This document shows, one piece after another, positions 1-9,757 of a stretch of 64,000 nt of DNA. The number at the start of each line of letters is the position of its first letter. Positions within the stretch are counted from its first letter, which is position 1. A model generated the notes under the pieces. That model was not told the DNA's origin, did no database searches, and was given only the letters and a program-made list of their open reading frames with translations. Made by a program: the position numbers and the translations under genes. This DNA comes from Candidatus Cohnella colombiensis (lineage in GTDB: Bacteria > Bacillota > Bacilli > Paenibacillales > Paenibacillaceae): NCBI GenBank assembly GCA_029203125.1, contig CP119317.1:434001-498000 (forward strand), read 5' to 3'.

Positions 1-758
1 AAGTCAGCTTCACGAACGATGCGGGCAAGACGGAGCAAGAGCAAGGGATCGCCATTGGACTCACTTATGTAATGCTCATTCTACTGTTCATGAGTGTTAT
101 GATTAGTGGACAGCTTATTGCAACGGAAATTACTGCCGAGAAGAGCTCACGTGTAATGGAGATTATCGTGACTAGCGTGTCACCGCTCAAGCAGATGTGG
201 GGCAAAATCATCGGTACGTTCGTTGTCAGCGTCGTGCAGCTAGTTGTTCTTGTTGGAGCGCTCGTTGTCAATCTTCAACTGCCACATAACAAAGATGCAC
301 TTGCAGGCTTTGGCATTAATCTTAGCGGTATCGAACCACAGTTGATTGTATATGCAGTATTCTTTTACCTTGCTGGATTTTTCCTCTATGCGACGTTGTT
401 CGCAGCTGTTGGCTCCATCGTTAGCCGTACAGAAGATCTCGGGCAAGCGGTTATGCCCATAACGATGCTTACACTAGCAGGTTTCTACATCGCAATGTAT
501 GGTTTGAACGATCCGAACGCTGCGTTCATTCAAGTGTGCCAGTACATTCCGTTTTTTGCACCATTCATTCTGTTCCTAAGAATCGGCTTGGTTGAGCCTG
601 CTTGGTGGGAAATCGCGGTATCTATCGGAATTTTAATTGCAACCATTCTTGCAATCGGTTGGCTCTCAGCTAAGATCTACCGCGCAGGCGTACTCATGTA
701 CGGCAAGCGTCCATCGATGAAAGAGCTGTTTAAAGCTATGAAGGCTTATAAGGTTTAA
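1..758 (+). CDS. ABC-2 type transporter permease, NatB-like (5' end outside window)
   Basis: Partial gene: the reading frame is open from base 3 with no start in the window, so this is the C-terminal part (about 250 residues) of a membrane protein. It shows at least five hydrophobic segments and the stretch GQLIATEITAEKSSRVMEII followed by TSVSP, which is typical of ABC-2 family permeases of the NatB/YhaP group, where E-K-S-R-V-E motifs follow a transmembrane helix. In the family such permeases pair with a separate ATPase, which would lie upstream of the window, and export sodium, drugs or unknown substrates. The substrate cannot be told here. A hairpin terminator follows at 819-857. Confidence 0.8.
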   Translation, partial: VSFTNDAGKTEQEQGIAIGLTYVMLILLFMSVMISGQLIATEITAEKSSRVMEIIVTSVSPLKQMWGKIIGTFVVSVVQLVVLVGALVVNLQLPHNKDALAGFGINLSGIEPQLIVYAVFFYLAGFFLYATLFAAVGSIVSRTEDLGQAVMPITMLTLAGFYIAMYGLNDPNAAFIQVCQYIPFFAPFILFLRIGLVEPAWWEIAVSIGILIATILAIGWLSAKIYRAGVLMYGKRPSMKELFKAMKAYKV

Positions 759-818
759 AATGAGATAAATAACTGTGGGTAACGCTAAACTGGCTACCCA
801 AGTCGAGAGGTTTATTAT

Positions 819-857
819 AGAGATCCATTCCGATGATGTAATCCGGAGTGGGTCTCT
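819..857 (+). terminator. Intrinsic terminator after NatB-like permease
   Basis: Inverted repeat AGAGATCCATTCCG / CGGAGTGGGTCTCT (one G-T type mismatch) followed by TTTCTGTTTG. It separates the permease from the xylose locus. Confidence 0.7.
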
Positions 858-917
858 TTCTGTTTGATAGCTATTCGCCAAGATATGAAGTTAAAAAAAC
901 GAACAAAATGTGTGTTA

Positions 918-960
918 TTGTAAAAAGACGGAAAATATTATCCCCTCTATGATGATAATG
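918..960 (+). promoter_or_regulatory. Upstream element of the sensing operon, shared with xylF
   Basis: TTGTAAAAAG at 918-927 followed by CCCCTCTATGAT at 942-953. The same two blocks recur upstream of xylF (TTGTAAAAAG at 5114-5123, CCCCTCATGAT at 5154-5164), though with different spacing. Neither place has a good -35/-10 pair, which would fit activator-dependent promoters. A role as a target of the adjacent AraC-type response regulator is inference. Confidence 0.35.
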
Positions 961-991
961 GAAGCTTAGGAATCGGAAGGAGGCTTTTTTT

Positions 992-2011
992 TTGAAAAAA
1001 CCCATTTTACTAATCGTTTATGGCCTTGTAACAAGCTTATTTGTGCTGTTCTTCTGGTACTTTGGCATTCGGGAAGATAAGCAAAATTTCTGGAATGAGA
1101 AACCTATCGGATTGATTGGAGAAATTGAAGAAAAATATGTGATGGTTACATTTCAGTCGGGGCTGGATTACTGGAGAAGCATTATGAAGGGATTCGAGGA
1201 TGCGGCTCAAATACTGAATGTCTCGGTCGATTTTCGGGGGGCGACGCAGTATGATGCAAGCGAAGAAATTACCGTTCTTGAGCAAGTCATCGCGAAGAAA
1301 CCAGCGGGCATTGCGGTAACAGCTATTAATCCTGATGCCTTAATTGGAACGATCAATAAGGCAATAGAAGCAGGCATTCCGATCGTACTCTTTGACTCAG
1401 ATGCGCCTAACAGCATGGCTTACTCTTTTTTGGGAACTGATAATTATAGCGCGGGAGCACAAGCGGCTCGTGAATTTGGTAGATTGCTAGTCGGAAAAGG
1501 GAAAGCGGCGATTGTCACTCAACCTAATCAATTAAATCATGAAGAGAGAACAAAAGGCTTCAAAGAGACGATAAGTAAGGAATTTCCAAATATTGAAATC
1601 GTGCAAATTGCCGATGGGAAAGGCAATGTGCAGGAATCGGAAAAAATAGCGGAATCGATACTGCGTAAATATCCAGACATCGACGGATTTTTTGCGACGC
1701 AGGCAAATGGTGGTGTTGGGATTGGACAAGCTCTAAAGAAGTTAGGTTTGGCGGGTAAAAAAGTGGTTATCGGATTCGACACCGATAAAGGGACATTGGA
1801 TTTGGTTAAAGACGGTACGATTAATGCAACGCTTGCTCAAGGTACATGGAATATGGGCTACTGGTCGTTGCTGGAGCTGTTTCATCATTATCACAATTTA
1901 GTGCAGCCTGATAGTGAAGATATGAATGGTGCTCACCCGCTTCCTCCGTATATCGACACTGGTGTGACCATTGTGACGCAAGCTAACGTGGACAATTATT
2001 ATGCTAAATAA
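992..2011 (+). CDS. Membrane-anchored sugar-binding protein, XylFII-like sensor component
   Basis: Periplasmic-binding-protein type 1 fold protein (339 aa, Peripla_BP_4/RbsB-like). The N-terminus has one hydrophobic segment (about residues 4-23) without a lipobox cysteine, so it is probably tethered as an uncleaved anchor, unlike the lipoprotein encoded at 5202. Sequences such as AGIPIVLFDSDAP and GTDNYSAGAQAARE match the ribose/xylose-binding family. It starts with TTG at 992, eight bases after AAGGAGG. It lies directly upstream of the kinase and regulator genes. Known family parallel: in several Firmicutes a binding protein called XylFII works with a LytS/YesM-type kinase to sense D-xylose and switch on xylFGH. 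Xylose as the ligand is inferred from that parallel. Confidence 0.75.
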   Translation: MKKPILLIVYGLVTSLFVLFFWYFGIREDKQNFWNEKPIGLIGEIEEKYVMVTFQSGLDYWRSIMKGFEDAAQILNVSVDFRGATQYDASEEITVLEQVIAKKPAGIAVTAINPDALIGTINKAIEAGIPIVLFDSDAPNSMAYSFLGTDNYSAGAQAAREFGRLLVGKGKAAIVTQPNQLNHEERTKGFKETISKEFPNIEIVQIADGKGNVQESEKIAESILRKYPDIDGFFATQANGGVGIGQALKKLGLAGKKVVIGFDTDKGTLDLVKDGTINATLAQGTWNMGYWSLLELFHHYHNLVQPDSEDMNGAHPLPPYIDTGVTIVTQANVDNYYAK

Positions 2012-2034
2012 GTTTAGCTTGGGGAGGGTCGCGT

Positions 2035-3849
2035 GTGCATCCGTTTAAGAGCCAGGAGCGACGGTCTTTATTACGGCGATTACTGCCAAGAAACTTGCCC
2101 ATTCGTTATAAATTACTTGTCCATTTTTTGTTGATTACGATTTTGCCATCGTTAATGCTAGGTGTTCTTACCGATTTGGTTGTAAATCGAATCATTGACA
2201 GACAGATGAACGAGAATACGCTTCAGCTTATTACCAAAGTTAATCGATCTCTTGAATTCTACGTTAGCAATGTGCAGAACACAACCTACTTAATCTCCTA
2301 TAATCCGCAAATTCGTGAATTCCTCTATCAAGAGAAGCTAGATCAAGCAGCTCGGGATGAGGGATTGGAATTTATGAGAGGGTTTCCAACGCTGCAGACA
2401 GAAATTGCCGGTATTATGGTTGTGAATTCGCAAGGGGATTACTTAAGCAATGATATGTATTCGCGATCTTCGGCTAAAGATTTGACGTTAGAGCGATGGT
2501 ATCAAGAGGCGGTTGCAACAAAAGGGATTTTCAAAGTTATCGGTCATCCTCATGGACGTAATATCACCACGCATGCGAACTATAAAGACAATGAAGTGGT
2601 ATCCGCAGTGAGAGCGATTCTGGATCCGGAGACACAGAAGGTCATGGGCGTCGTGCTGATCGATTTAAAGCTGAGGGTCATAGTGGAAACAGCTCAAGAT
2701 GTCCGTCTAGGGAAAACGGGTCTGCTCATGGTTATGGATGAGAATGGGGACCCCATCTATGTACCCAAGCAGCTCGGATTTCAATCTATTCCGTTAAATT
2801 GGTTCAAAGGGCAGACTTCCGGACAATTCGTGGAGCAAATTAACGGACGGGAGCTGCAGTTCATTTTTCGCAAATCCTCCTTCACCAACTGGTCAACAAT
2901 TGGAGTGTTTTCCACGGATGAGGCCGCTCCTGAGGTGCGCCAAATACGGCTCTATATTGGAACCTTTGTCTTTGTTGTTTGTTTATTAGGAATAACAGCC
3001 TCCTTCGCTCTATCTCATGGAATATCAAGACCTATTCATCGGTTAATGGCATTCATGCAACGTGCAGAATCTGGTGATTTAAAGACCCGCTACTGGGGTG
3101 ATGCAATGGATGAAATCGGGATGCTAGGCCGCAGTTACAATAGTATGCTGACTAAAATAAATGATTTGCTCCAATTGACGGAGAAACAGGAGAAGCAGAA
3201 ATGGGAAGCCGAGCTGCGTATTCTTCAGGCGCAAATTAAACCCCATTTCCTGTATAACACGTTAGACACCATACATTGGATGGCTCGTAAACAGGGAGCA
3301 GAGGATGTATCGGAAATGGTAGAGGCTTTATCGAAGTTGTTCCGAATAGGGCTGAGTAAAGGGAATGAGTTCATTCCGCTCGCCGAGGAATTCGACCATA
3401 TCCGCAGCTATTTGCAAATTCAGAAGCTCCGTTACAAAGATAAACTGAAATATACGCTAGATCTCGATTCGCGAATAGCACATCTACCCGTGCTTAAGGT
3501 CATCCTTCAGCCTATCGTAGAAAATGCAATCTATCATGGCATTAAAGAGCGTCGCGGGCCCGGGAATATAACCGTCACTGGAATGCGGCTTGATGATCGA
3601 ATTCATCTGTCCGTCAGTGACGATGGAGTGGGAATGAACGAACAAACTCTGGTTCAAATAAGGGGGCGATTGAATAACCCGTTGAATGCACAGGCCGAAA
3701 CGAATGGTTCTGGTTATGGTCTTGCAAATGTACAAGCTCGAATAAAGTTAACTTATCATTCAACGAATTGTGGCATCTTTATCGACAGTAAGCCAGGGAG
3801 CGGAACAATTGTGTCGCTTACCTATCCAATCCATGAAGAGGAGGAATAG
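2035..3849 (+). CDS. Sensor histidine kinase, LytS/YesM type
   Basis: 604 aa. Order of parts: transmembrane helix near residues 24-46, extracytoplasmic Cache-like sensor region to about 305, second helix about 310-330, HAMP linker (ISRPIHRLM onward), then the His_kinase domain with QAQIKPHFLYNTLD (phospho-accepting His), QPIVENAIYHG (N box), DDGVGM and GYGLANVQARI (G boxes). It starts with GTG at 2035 after GGGGAGGG. It sits between the XylFII-like binding protein and the AraC-type regulator (2 bases apart), so the three form a sensing operon. In characterised relatives the external binding protein contacts the kinase sensor domain. Function in xylose sensing is inference from context. Confidence 0.88.
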   Translation: MHPFKSQERRSLLRRLLPRNLPIRYKLLVHFLLITILPSLMLGVLTDLVVNRIIDRQMNENTLQLITKVNRSLEFYVSNVQNTTYLISYNPQIREFLYQEKLDQAARDEGLEFMRGFPTLQTEIAGIMVVNSQGDYLSNDMYSRSSAKDLTLERWYQEAVATKGIFKVIGHPHGRNITTHANYKDNEVVSAVRAILDPETQKVMGVVLIDLKLRVIVETAQDVRLGKTGLLMVMDENGDPIYVPKQLGFQSIPLNWFKGQTSGQFVEQINGRELQFIFRKSSFTNWSTIGVFSTDEAAPEVRQIRLYIGTFVFVVCLLGITASFALSHGISRPIHRLMAFMQRAESGDLKTRYWGDAMDEIGMLGRSYNSMLTKINDLLQLTEKQEKQKWEAELRILQAQIKPHFLYNTLDTIHWMARKQGAEDVSEMVEALSKLFRIGLSKGNEFIPLAEEFDHIRSYLQIQKLRYKDKLKYTLDLDSRIAHLPVLKVILQPIVENAIYHGIKERRGPGNITVTGMRLDDRIHLSVSDDGVGMNEQTLVQIRGRLNNPLNAQAETNGSGYGLANVQARIKLTYHSTNCGIFIDSKPGSGTIVSLTYPIHEEEE

Positions 3850-3851
3850 AC

Positions 3852-5069
3852 TTGCAGTCATCCAAATGGAAGGTCATTATCGCCGATGATGAACAGATTA
3901 TTCGTGAAGGCATTCGAGAGGTAATCGATTGGCCAACTCTTGGAATGGAAGTTGTGGCAGAGGCGGAGGATGGGGAAGAAGCGCTAGAGCTGGCGATCCA
4001 TCACAAATCTGATGTTATGCTCGTAGATCTCAATATGCCGATTATGAATGGGCTTACGTTAATTCAAGAGTTGAGACGTCAACTTCCGGAAATTCGAATC
4101 GTCATTGTGACCGGCCATGATGAGTTTAATTATGCTCAGCAAGCCGTACATTTCGGAGTGGATGAGTATATTCTAAAGCCAGCTTATCCGGCGCAGCTAA
4201 CAGAGGTGTTGCACAGAATAAAGCATCAACTGGAGCAATCCTATGAACAGGAGAAGCTTATGGAGCATGCCTCACGTCAAATTCGCAAGAACATTCCGCT
4301 GCTTCGGGAACGGTTTTGCAACGAGTGGATTGAGGATGCACTTAGTAAGCAAGAGGTACAGGAACAATTACGTTTCCTTCACTTGCCGAATACACCCCCA
4401 TCTATATTCGGGATCATCCGCTGGCCAGAAATTGATTTGGGACAATCTGTACGACCGGAGCGGGAGCGCCAGCTTATGCTTTTTGCCATCGAGAATATCG
4501 CGGAGGAAATTATATCTCCATATACAACCGTTCTATTTAGAGATCCTCTTGGATTTATTTGCGTAGTTGTATGGGATACGACGGATATTACGCTGTTCAC
4601 ATCCATTGAACTTTCTGTTAATCAGTATCTCAAGCTACAAGTAATCGCAAATGCGGAGCCCATTGACTGTGGCTTAGACGGTGTTGCTGCAGCGTATCGT
4701 AAAGCACGTGGAGGCGTCTACAAAGAAGCATCAATTTCCCCCCTCGTGAGACGAGCAAGACAATATTTACGCGACCATTATGAAGATCCGATGCTTTCAT
4801 TGGATGGCACAGCTAAGGCAATCGGGGTGTCATCCGTCTATTTGAGCCGCTTGTTTAAACAAGAGCTGGGCATTTCTTTCGTAACACTGCTGACTCAAAT
4901 TCGGATTTCGAAATCAGCCCAGCTTCTCAACGCTACGACTCGCAGTATTGCCGATATTGCTGGAGCAGTGGGGTATGACTCACAGCATTATTTCAGCACG
5001 ATCTTCAAAAAAACAGTAGGCGTTTCTCCCATCCGTTATCGAAAAGGTGAGCCCTTCGAGGAGGAATAA
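3852..5069 (+). CDS. Response regulator, YesN/AraC type
   Basis: 405 aa. N-terminal receiver domain with the acidic pair D12-D13, phospho-acceptor D59 in LVDLNMP and the K of ILKPAYP. The C-terminal AraC/XylS-type double helix-turn-helix covers roughly residues 300-400 (LDGTAKAIGVSSVYLSRLFK and ADIAGAVGYDSQHYFSTIFK). The TTG start at 3852 follows GAGGAGG and lies two bases after the kinase stop. It most likely activates the ABC importer genes 130 bases downstream. The shared upstream blocks near 918 and 5114 are candidate targets. Confidence 0.9.
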   Translation: MQSSKWKVIIADDEQIIREGIREVIDWPTLGMEVVAEAEDGEEALELAIHHKSDVMLVDLNMPIMNGLTLIQELRRQLPEIRIVIVTGHDEFNYAQQAVHFGVDEYILKPAYPAQLTEVLHRIKHQLEQSYEQEKLMEHASRQIRKNIPLLRERFCNEWIEDALSKQEVQEQLRFLHLPNTPPSIFGIIRWPEIDLGQSVRPERERQLMLFAIENIAEEIISPYTTVLFRDPLGFICVVVWDTTDITLFTSIELSVNQYLKLQVIANAEPIDCGLDGVAAAYRKARGGVYKEASISPLVRRARQYLRDHYEDPMLSLDGTAKAIGVSSVYLSRLFKQELGISFVTLLTQIRISKSAQLLNATTRSIADIAGAVGYDSQHYFSTIFKKTVGVSPIRYRKGEPFEEE

Positions 5070-5201
5070 GCGAGATCGGGTAGTTGATTTGATCCTAAAC
5101 AAAGGTTTGTTTTTTGTAAAAAGTTGTATGGATTACCGAAAGACCCGCACACTCCCCTCATGATAAATTCAACTTAGTCAAAGACGAAAGGGGAGTTTCA
5201 C

Positions 5202-6296
5202 TTGAAGAAGAGTTCAATCATTGCACTTATGTTAGTTTTAATTGTCGTACTGGCTGCATGTGGCAAAAACAACAATGAGTCCACCGGAGGTAAAAGTAGC
5301 GACGGGGAAAAAGGGACGATCGGAATCGCGATGCCGACGAAATCGTCTGAGCGTTGGGTCAATGACGGCGCGAACATGGTGAAGGAATTCAAAAATCTTG
5401 GATATGGTACAGATCTTCAATACGGAGAAGACGTCATCGAAAATCAAGTATCCCAAATCGAGAACATGATTACTAAAGGTGTGAAATTACTTGTTATCGC
5501 TTCCATTGATGGTGAAGCTCTAACAGACGTGCTGCAAAAAGCGGCAGATGCCAAAATACCTGTTATCGCTTATGACCGTTTAATCAAGAAATCCGAACAT
5601 GTCAGCTATTATGCGACATTCGATAACTTCAAAGTCGGTGTACTGCAAGCCTCCTACCTGGAGGAGAAGCTTGGCCTCAAAGAGGGCAAAGGTCCTTTCA
5701 ATATTGAGCTATTCGCTGGTTCCCCAGACGACAACAATGCTTACTTTTTCTTCGATGGTGCGATGAGCGTACTGCAGCCGTATATCGATAGTGGCAAGCT
5801 GGTCGTCAAAAGCGGGCAAACGAAATTCGACCAAGTTGCAACCCTTCGTTGGGATGGCGGGGTAGCTCAATCCCGTATGGACAACTTGTTATCCGCTAAC
5901 TATTCTTCCGCCAATGTTGATGCCGTATTATCGCCATATGACGGAATCACGATCGGAATTTTATCATCGCTTAAAGGTGTAGGTTATGGCTCATCTGACA
6001 AACCGCTTCCGATTACTTCTGGTCAGGATGCGGAGTTGGCTTCGGTTAAATCGATTATTGCCGGTGAGCAAACATCAACTGTATTCAAAGATACGCGTGA
6101 GCTTGCTAAAGTAGCTGTTAATATGGCTGTTGCCGTTCTTTCTAATAAAACACCGGAAATCAATGATGAGAAAACCTATGACAATGGCGTGAAGATTGTT
6201 CCTTCCTACCTGCTCGTCCCGATTTCCGTTGATAAATCCAACTATAAAGAAGTGTTGGTCGACAGCGGTTACTTCACTGAGGACCAACTGAAGTAA
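5202..6296 (+). CDS. xylF: Xylose-type ABC transporter substrate-binding lipoprotein
   Basis: 364 aa lipoprotein. The signal peptide ends in the lipobox VLAAC (Cys20), so the mature protein is anchored outside the membrane. The type 1 periplasmic binding fold is evident (IGIAMPTKSSERWVNDG, VIASIDGEAL, PVIAYDRLI, SPDDNNAYFFF); VIAYDRLI and the DNNA segment resemble XylF/ChvE proteins. TTG start at 5202 after AAAGGGGAG. It heads the xylFGH importer; a hairpin between it and the ATPase gene probably keeps binding-protein expression higher. Xylose specificity is supported by the family look and by the XylFII-type sensor upstream, but a related sugar remains possible. Confidence 0.85.
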   Translation: MKKSSIIALMLVLIVVLAACGKNNNESTGGKSSDGEKGTIGIAMPTKSSERWVNDGANMVKEFKNLGYGTDLQYGEDVIENQVSQIENMITKGVKLLVIASIDGEALTDVLQKAADAKIPVIAYDRLIKKSEHVSYYATFDNFKVGVLQASYLEEKLGLKEGKGPFNIELFAGSPDDNNAYFFFDGAMSVLQPYIDSGKLVVKSGQTKFDQVATLRWDGGVAQSRMDNLLSANYSSANVDAVLSPYDGITIGILSSLKGVGYGSSDKPLPITSGQDAELASVKSIIAGEQTSTVFKDTRELAKVAVNMAVAVLSNKTPEINDEKTYDNGVKIVPSYLLVPISVDKSNYKEVLVDSGYFTEDQLK

Positions 6297-6325
6297 GAGT
6301 TGGACGATTAGCACGGAAAAAGCCG

Positions 6326-6368
6326 AATGGTTTAGTGATGGCCGTCATCGGGTCATCACTAAATCATT
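6326..6368 (+). terminator. Intercistronic hairpin between xylF and xylG
   Basis: AATGGTTTAGTGATG pairs with CATCACTAAATCATT around a 13-base loop and is followed by TTCTACTTTC. This is a usual place for partial termination or mRNA stabilisation after a binding-protein gene. Confidence 0.65.
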
Positions 6369-6398
6369 TCTACTTTCAAATGAGGGCCGGGTGAGGAA

Positions 6399-7931
6399 AT
6401 GGCAGACTATATCTTGGAGATGCGTAATATAACCAAGACATTCCCCGGCGTGAAGGCGCTTGCGAATGTCAACCTGAAAGTTGCTGAAGGTGAGGTTCAC
6501 GCTCTGTGTGGCGAGAATGGGGCGGGCAAATCTACCTTGATGAAAGTACTCAGCGGCGTGTATCCGCATGGGACCTATGAGGGAGATATTTTATACAAAA
6601 ATCAAATCTGTGAATTTAAAGATATTAAGCAAAGCGAAAGCTTGGGAATTGTAATTATCCATCAAGAACTCGCGCTGATTCCGTATCTGTCGATTGCAGA
6701 AAATATATTTTTAGGGAATGAACAATCAAGAAGAGGCGTAATCAATTGGAATAATACGATCATCCGAACAAGAGAGCTGCTTCAAACGGTCGGTTTGGGT
6801 GAAAACCCGAACACGCTGATCACGAACCTAGGAGTCGGTAAGCAACAGCTTGTAGAGATCGCTAAAGCGTTGTCTAAAGAAGTGAAGCTACTCATTCTGG
6901 ATGAGCCGACAGCTGCTTTAAACGAAGAGGACAGCGAAAATTTATTGAAGCTTATTTTACAATTGAAGAAGCAGGGCATCTCATCTATTATCATTTCTCA
7001 TAAGCTGAATGAAATCGCAAAAGTAGCTGATTCGATTACGATTTTAAGAGATGGGGAAACGATTGAAACGTTGGACATGCAGAGGGATGAGGTGACTGAG
7101 GATCGTATTATCAAAGGGATGGTTGGCCGGGATCTAACGAATCGTTATCCTGAAAGGTCGCCCGACATTGGTGAAACAATCTTCGAAGTTAGCCATTGGA
7201 ATGTCTACCATCCTCAGCATTTGGATCGCAAAGTCATCGACAACGTTCATTTTCATATTCGCAAGGGCGAAATCGTGGGAATTGCCGGACTGATGGGCTC
7301 TGGTCGAACGGAGTTAGCGATGAGTCTATTTGGCCGTTCCTACGGACGCCATATTAGCGGTCAAATTAAGAAAGACGGTAAGGAAGTTCAATTTCATAAT
7401 ATTACTGAAGCCATTGACAACGGTGTGGCTTATGTAACAGAAGACCGCAAAAATTATGGACTGATCCTAATCGATGATATTAAGAACAATATATCACTAG
7501 CGAGTCTAAAGAAAATTTCGCGTAGAACAGTCGTTAACGAGAATGAAGAAGTCGTAGTCGCCGAGACGTACCGTAAGAAGATGAACATCAAGACACCGAG
7601 CGTCTTGCAGAAAACAGGCAATTTAAGCGGGGGAAACCAGCAGAAGGTCGTACTTAGCAAGTGGATATTTGCCCAGCCTGATATCCTTATTCTGGATGAA
7701 CCGACACGAGGGATCGATGTCGGCGCCAAATATGAGATTTATACGATCATTAATCAATTGGCGTCGGAAGGCAAGGGAGTTCTACTCATATCCTCAGAGC
7801 TGCCGGAAATTATCGGAATGTGTGATCGCGTTTATATGATGAGTGAGGGCCGTATTACCGGTGAAGTATTACGGACAGATGCCACACAAGAGACGCTCAT
7901 GAAATATATGACGAAGAGCAGGGGGGAATAA
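6399..7931 (+). CDS. xylG: Xylose-type ABC transporter ATP-binding protein
   Basis: 510 aa, the usual length for fused double-ATPase sugar importers (XylG/RbsA/MglA). First nucleotide-binding domain: Walker A GENGAGKST, degenerate signature LGVGKQQLVEIAKAL, Walker B LLILDEPTAAL. Second: degenerate Walker A GLMGSGRTEL, signature LSGGNQQKVVLSKW, Walker B ILILDEPTRGIDVG. This asymmetry is normal for the family. It hydrolyses ATP at the cytoplasmic face to drive sugar uptake with XylF and XylH. It follows the xylF hairpin and ends 3 bases before xylH. Confidence 0.9.
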   Translation: MADYILEMRNITKTFPGVKALANVNLKVAEGEVHALCGENGAGKSTLMKVLSGVYPHGTYEGDILYKNQICEFKDIKQSESLGIVIIHQELALIPYLSIAENIFLGNEQSRRGVINWNNTIIRTRELLQTVGLGENPNTLITNLGVGKQQLVEIAKALSKEVKLLILDEPTAALNEEDSENLLKLILQLKKQGISSIIISHKLNEIAKVADSITILRDGETIETLDMQRDEVTEDRIIKGMVGRDLTNRYPERSPDIGETIFEVSHWNVYHPQHLDRKVIDNVHFHIRKGEIVGIAGLMGSGRTELAMSLFGRSYGRHISGQIKKDGKEVQFHNITEAIDNGVAYVTEDRKNYGLILIDDIKNNISLASLKKISRRTVVNENEEVVVAETYRKKMNIKTPSVLQKTGNLSGGNQQKVVLSKWIFAQPDILILDEPTRGIDVGAKYEIYTIINQLASEGKGVLLISSELPEIIGMCDRVYMMSEGRITGEVLRTDATQETLMKYMTKSRGE

Positions 7932-7934
7932 CGG

Positions 7935-9098
7935 ATGGAAGTCATGAAGAGCCTTTTTAGAAATAACATTAGGCAATACGGAATGATTCTAGCGCTAGTA
8001 CTCATTGCAGTACTGTTTCAGATATTGTCCAACGGTATACTGCTAAAGCCTCTTAACGTAACAAATATCATTCAGCAATATGGATTTATCCTGGTGCTGG
8101 CAATAGGGATGGTACTCGTTATTATTACGGGGCACATCGACCTCTCGGTAGGATCGGTTGCTGCTTTCGTTGGTGCTGTATCCGCCATTATGATGGTTAA
8201 TTATCATATGCCTTATTATCTAGCAATTGTATTGTCGCTGCTCTTAGGCGCTTTAGTAGGAGCTTGGCAAGGCTTCTGGATCGCATATATGAAAATTCCA
8301 TCGTTTATCGTTACCTTAGCCGGGATGTTGTTGTTCCGCGGGTTAACGATGGTTATATTGGATGGTAAATCGATTGCCCCTTTTCCTAAAATGTTTCAAA
8401 AGATGAGCTCTGGATTTCTACCAGACATCGATGGTGGCGCGTCGATCCATATTCTGACACTGATCGTTGGTGTATTTTTGTCCATCGTTACCGTTATTCA
8501 GGAGTTGCGAAACCGCCGAACGCAGCTGAAATATGAGTTCGAGGTTCTTCCTGTTCCTCTATTTATCGCTAAACTTATTGCAATTGTCGCGGTAATCAAT
8601 ATATTCACTTACGTGCTTGCGAAGTATAGAGGCATTCCATTTATTCTCATCATCTTATTCGTGCTCGTAATCGTATACAGCTTCGTAATGAAGAAAACCG
8701 TCATGGGTCGTCATACGTATGCGCTTGGCGGCAATCAAAAAGCAGCTAAATTGTCTGGAGTAAAGACGGAGCGGGTCACCTTCTGGGTATTCGTGAATAT
8801 GGGTGCTTTAGCCGCTTTGTCGGGCTTGATCTATGCAGCACGACTAAACGCAGCTACTCCTAAAGCAGGCGTGAACTTCGAACTAGATGCGATTGCGGCT
8901 TGCTTTATCGGTGGCGCATCCGCATCAGGCGGGATCGGAACGGTTATGGGGGCGATCATCGGTGGTTTGGTTATGGCCGTTATGAATAATGGAATGTCGC
9001 TCATCGGCCTTGGAATCGATTGGCAGCAAGGCATTAAAGGTCTAGTGTTGCTACTAGCGGTCGGATTCGACATCTACAATAAGAATAAAACGGCGTAA
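7935..9098 (+). CDS. xylH: Xylose-type ABC transporter permease
   Basis: 387 aa polytopic membrane protein of the BPD_transp_2 family with about ten hydrophobic segments. The conserved blocks GMVLVIITGHIDLSVGSV and AIAACFIGGASASGGIGTVMGA are diagnostic of ribose/xylose-type permeases. The central insertion (residues ~175-235) and the length favour XylH over RbsC. It forms the membrane channel for XylF-delivered sugar energised by XylG. It is the last gene of the operon; no clear terminator hairpin follows. Confidence 0.9.
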   Translation: MEVMKSLFRNNIRQYGMILALVLIAVLFQILSNGILLKPLNVTNIIQQYGFILVLAIGMVLVIITGHIDLSVGSVAAFVGAVSAIMMVNYHMPYYLAIVLSLLLGALVGAWQGFWIAYMKIPSFIVTLAGMLLFRGLTMVILDGKSIAPFPKMFQKMSSGFLPDIDGGASIHILTLIVGVFLSIVTVIQELRNRRTQLKYEFEVLPVPLFIAKLIAIVAVINIFTYVLAKYRGIPFILIILFVLVIVYSFVMKKTVMGRHTYALGGNQKAAKLSGVKTERVTFWVFVNMGALAALSGLIYAARLNAATPKAGVNFELDAIAACFIGGASASGGIGTVMGAIIGGLVMAVMNNGMSLIGLGIDWQQGIKGLVLLLAVGFDIYNKNKTA

Positions 9099-9198
9099 CG
9101 TATTTTAAACTATTTTTATGAAATTAAGTTATAATCTTACTAATATGATTTGAGATCGCCTGAACATGAGATGAAATAATAACAGGGAGGAGTTAGGA

Positions 9199-9696
9199 TT
9201 GAGTGATCAGATGCTGATTGAGACATACAAAGATGATTTGCAAAAATATTCGCCGGAGCAACTTAGGTATAAAGCTGAGCAACGGGTTTGGTCTATCGGT
9301 CAAATGTACGACCATTTGATCCTCGTGGCTCTGGAGTACCTTGACAATGTGGAAACTTGTAAAGCAGCAGATGTGAAGCAGCCACTCGGCAAGACTGAGG
9401 CTGGTGAGGAGTTGTTCTCACTTGGCGGGTTTCCACCAGTCAAAATCAAATTACCAGACCACCTTGACTTACCCAGTAATTCGGAAAGTAAAGAGGAGCT
9501 CACCGTTGGTCTCGATCAATTACAGCAGAAGATGATGGAATGGGAAGATAAAGTGGATACAGTGAACCCAGACTATAAAGTTGTACATAATGGGTTCGGG
9601 TGGCTGAACGCGCGGGAGTGGTTTGATCTTATTGGTATGCATTTCCGCCATCACCTACGTCAGAAGGATGAACTGGAACAGAGGCTTGGGTTATGA
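9199..9696 (+). CDS. DinB-like domain protein
   Basis: 165 aa. The pattern of an N-terminal WSIGQMYDHLILVALEYL helix with His, and a C-terminal WFDLIGMHFRHHLRQKDEL helix with spaced histidines, matches the DinB/YfiT four-helix metalloprotein superfamily, which includes thiol transferases (bacillithiol or mycothiol S-transferases) and proteins of unknown activity. TTG start at 9199 after GGAGGAG. No partner gene gives a function. Confidence 0.72.
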   Translation: MSDQMLIETYKDDLQKYSPEQLRYKAEQRVWSIGQMYDHLILVALEYLDNVETCKAADVKQPLGKTEAGEELFSLGGFPPVKIKLPDHLDLPSNSESKEELTVGLDQLQQKMMEWEDKVDTVNPDYKVVHNGFGWLNAREWFDLIGMHFRHHLRQKDELEQRLGL

Positions 9697-9757
9697 GTAT
9701 GAAAGCATTGACCTAACGTAATATAACATGAATCTCTAGTAATGGAGGTCGAAGTTA

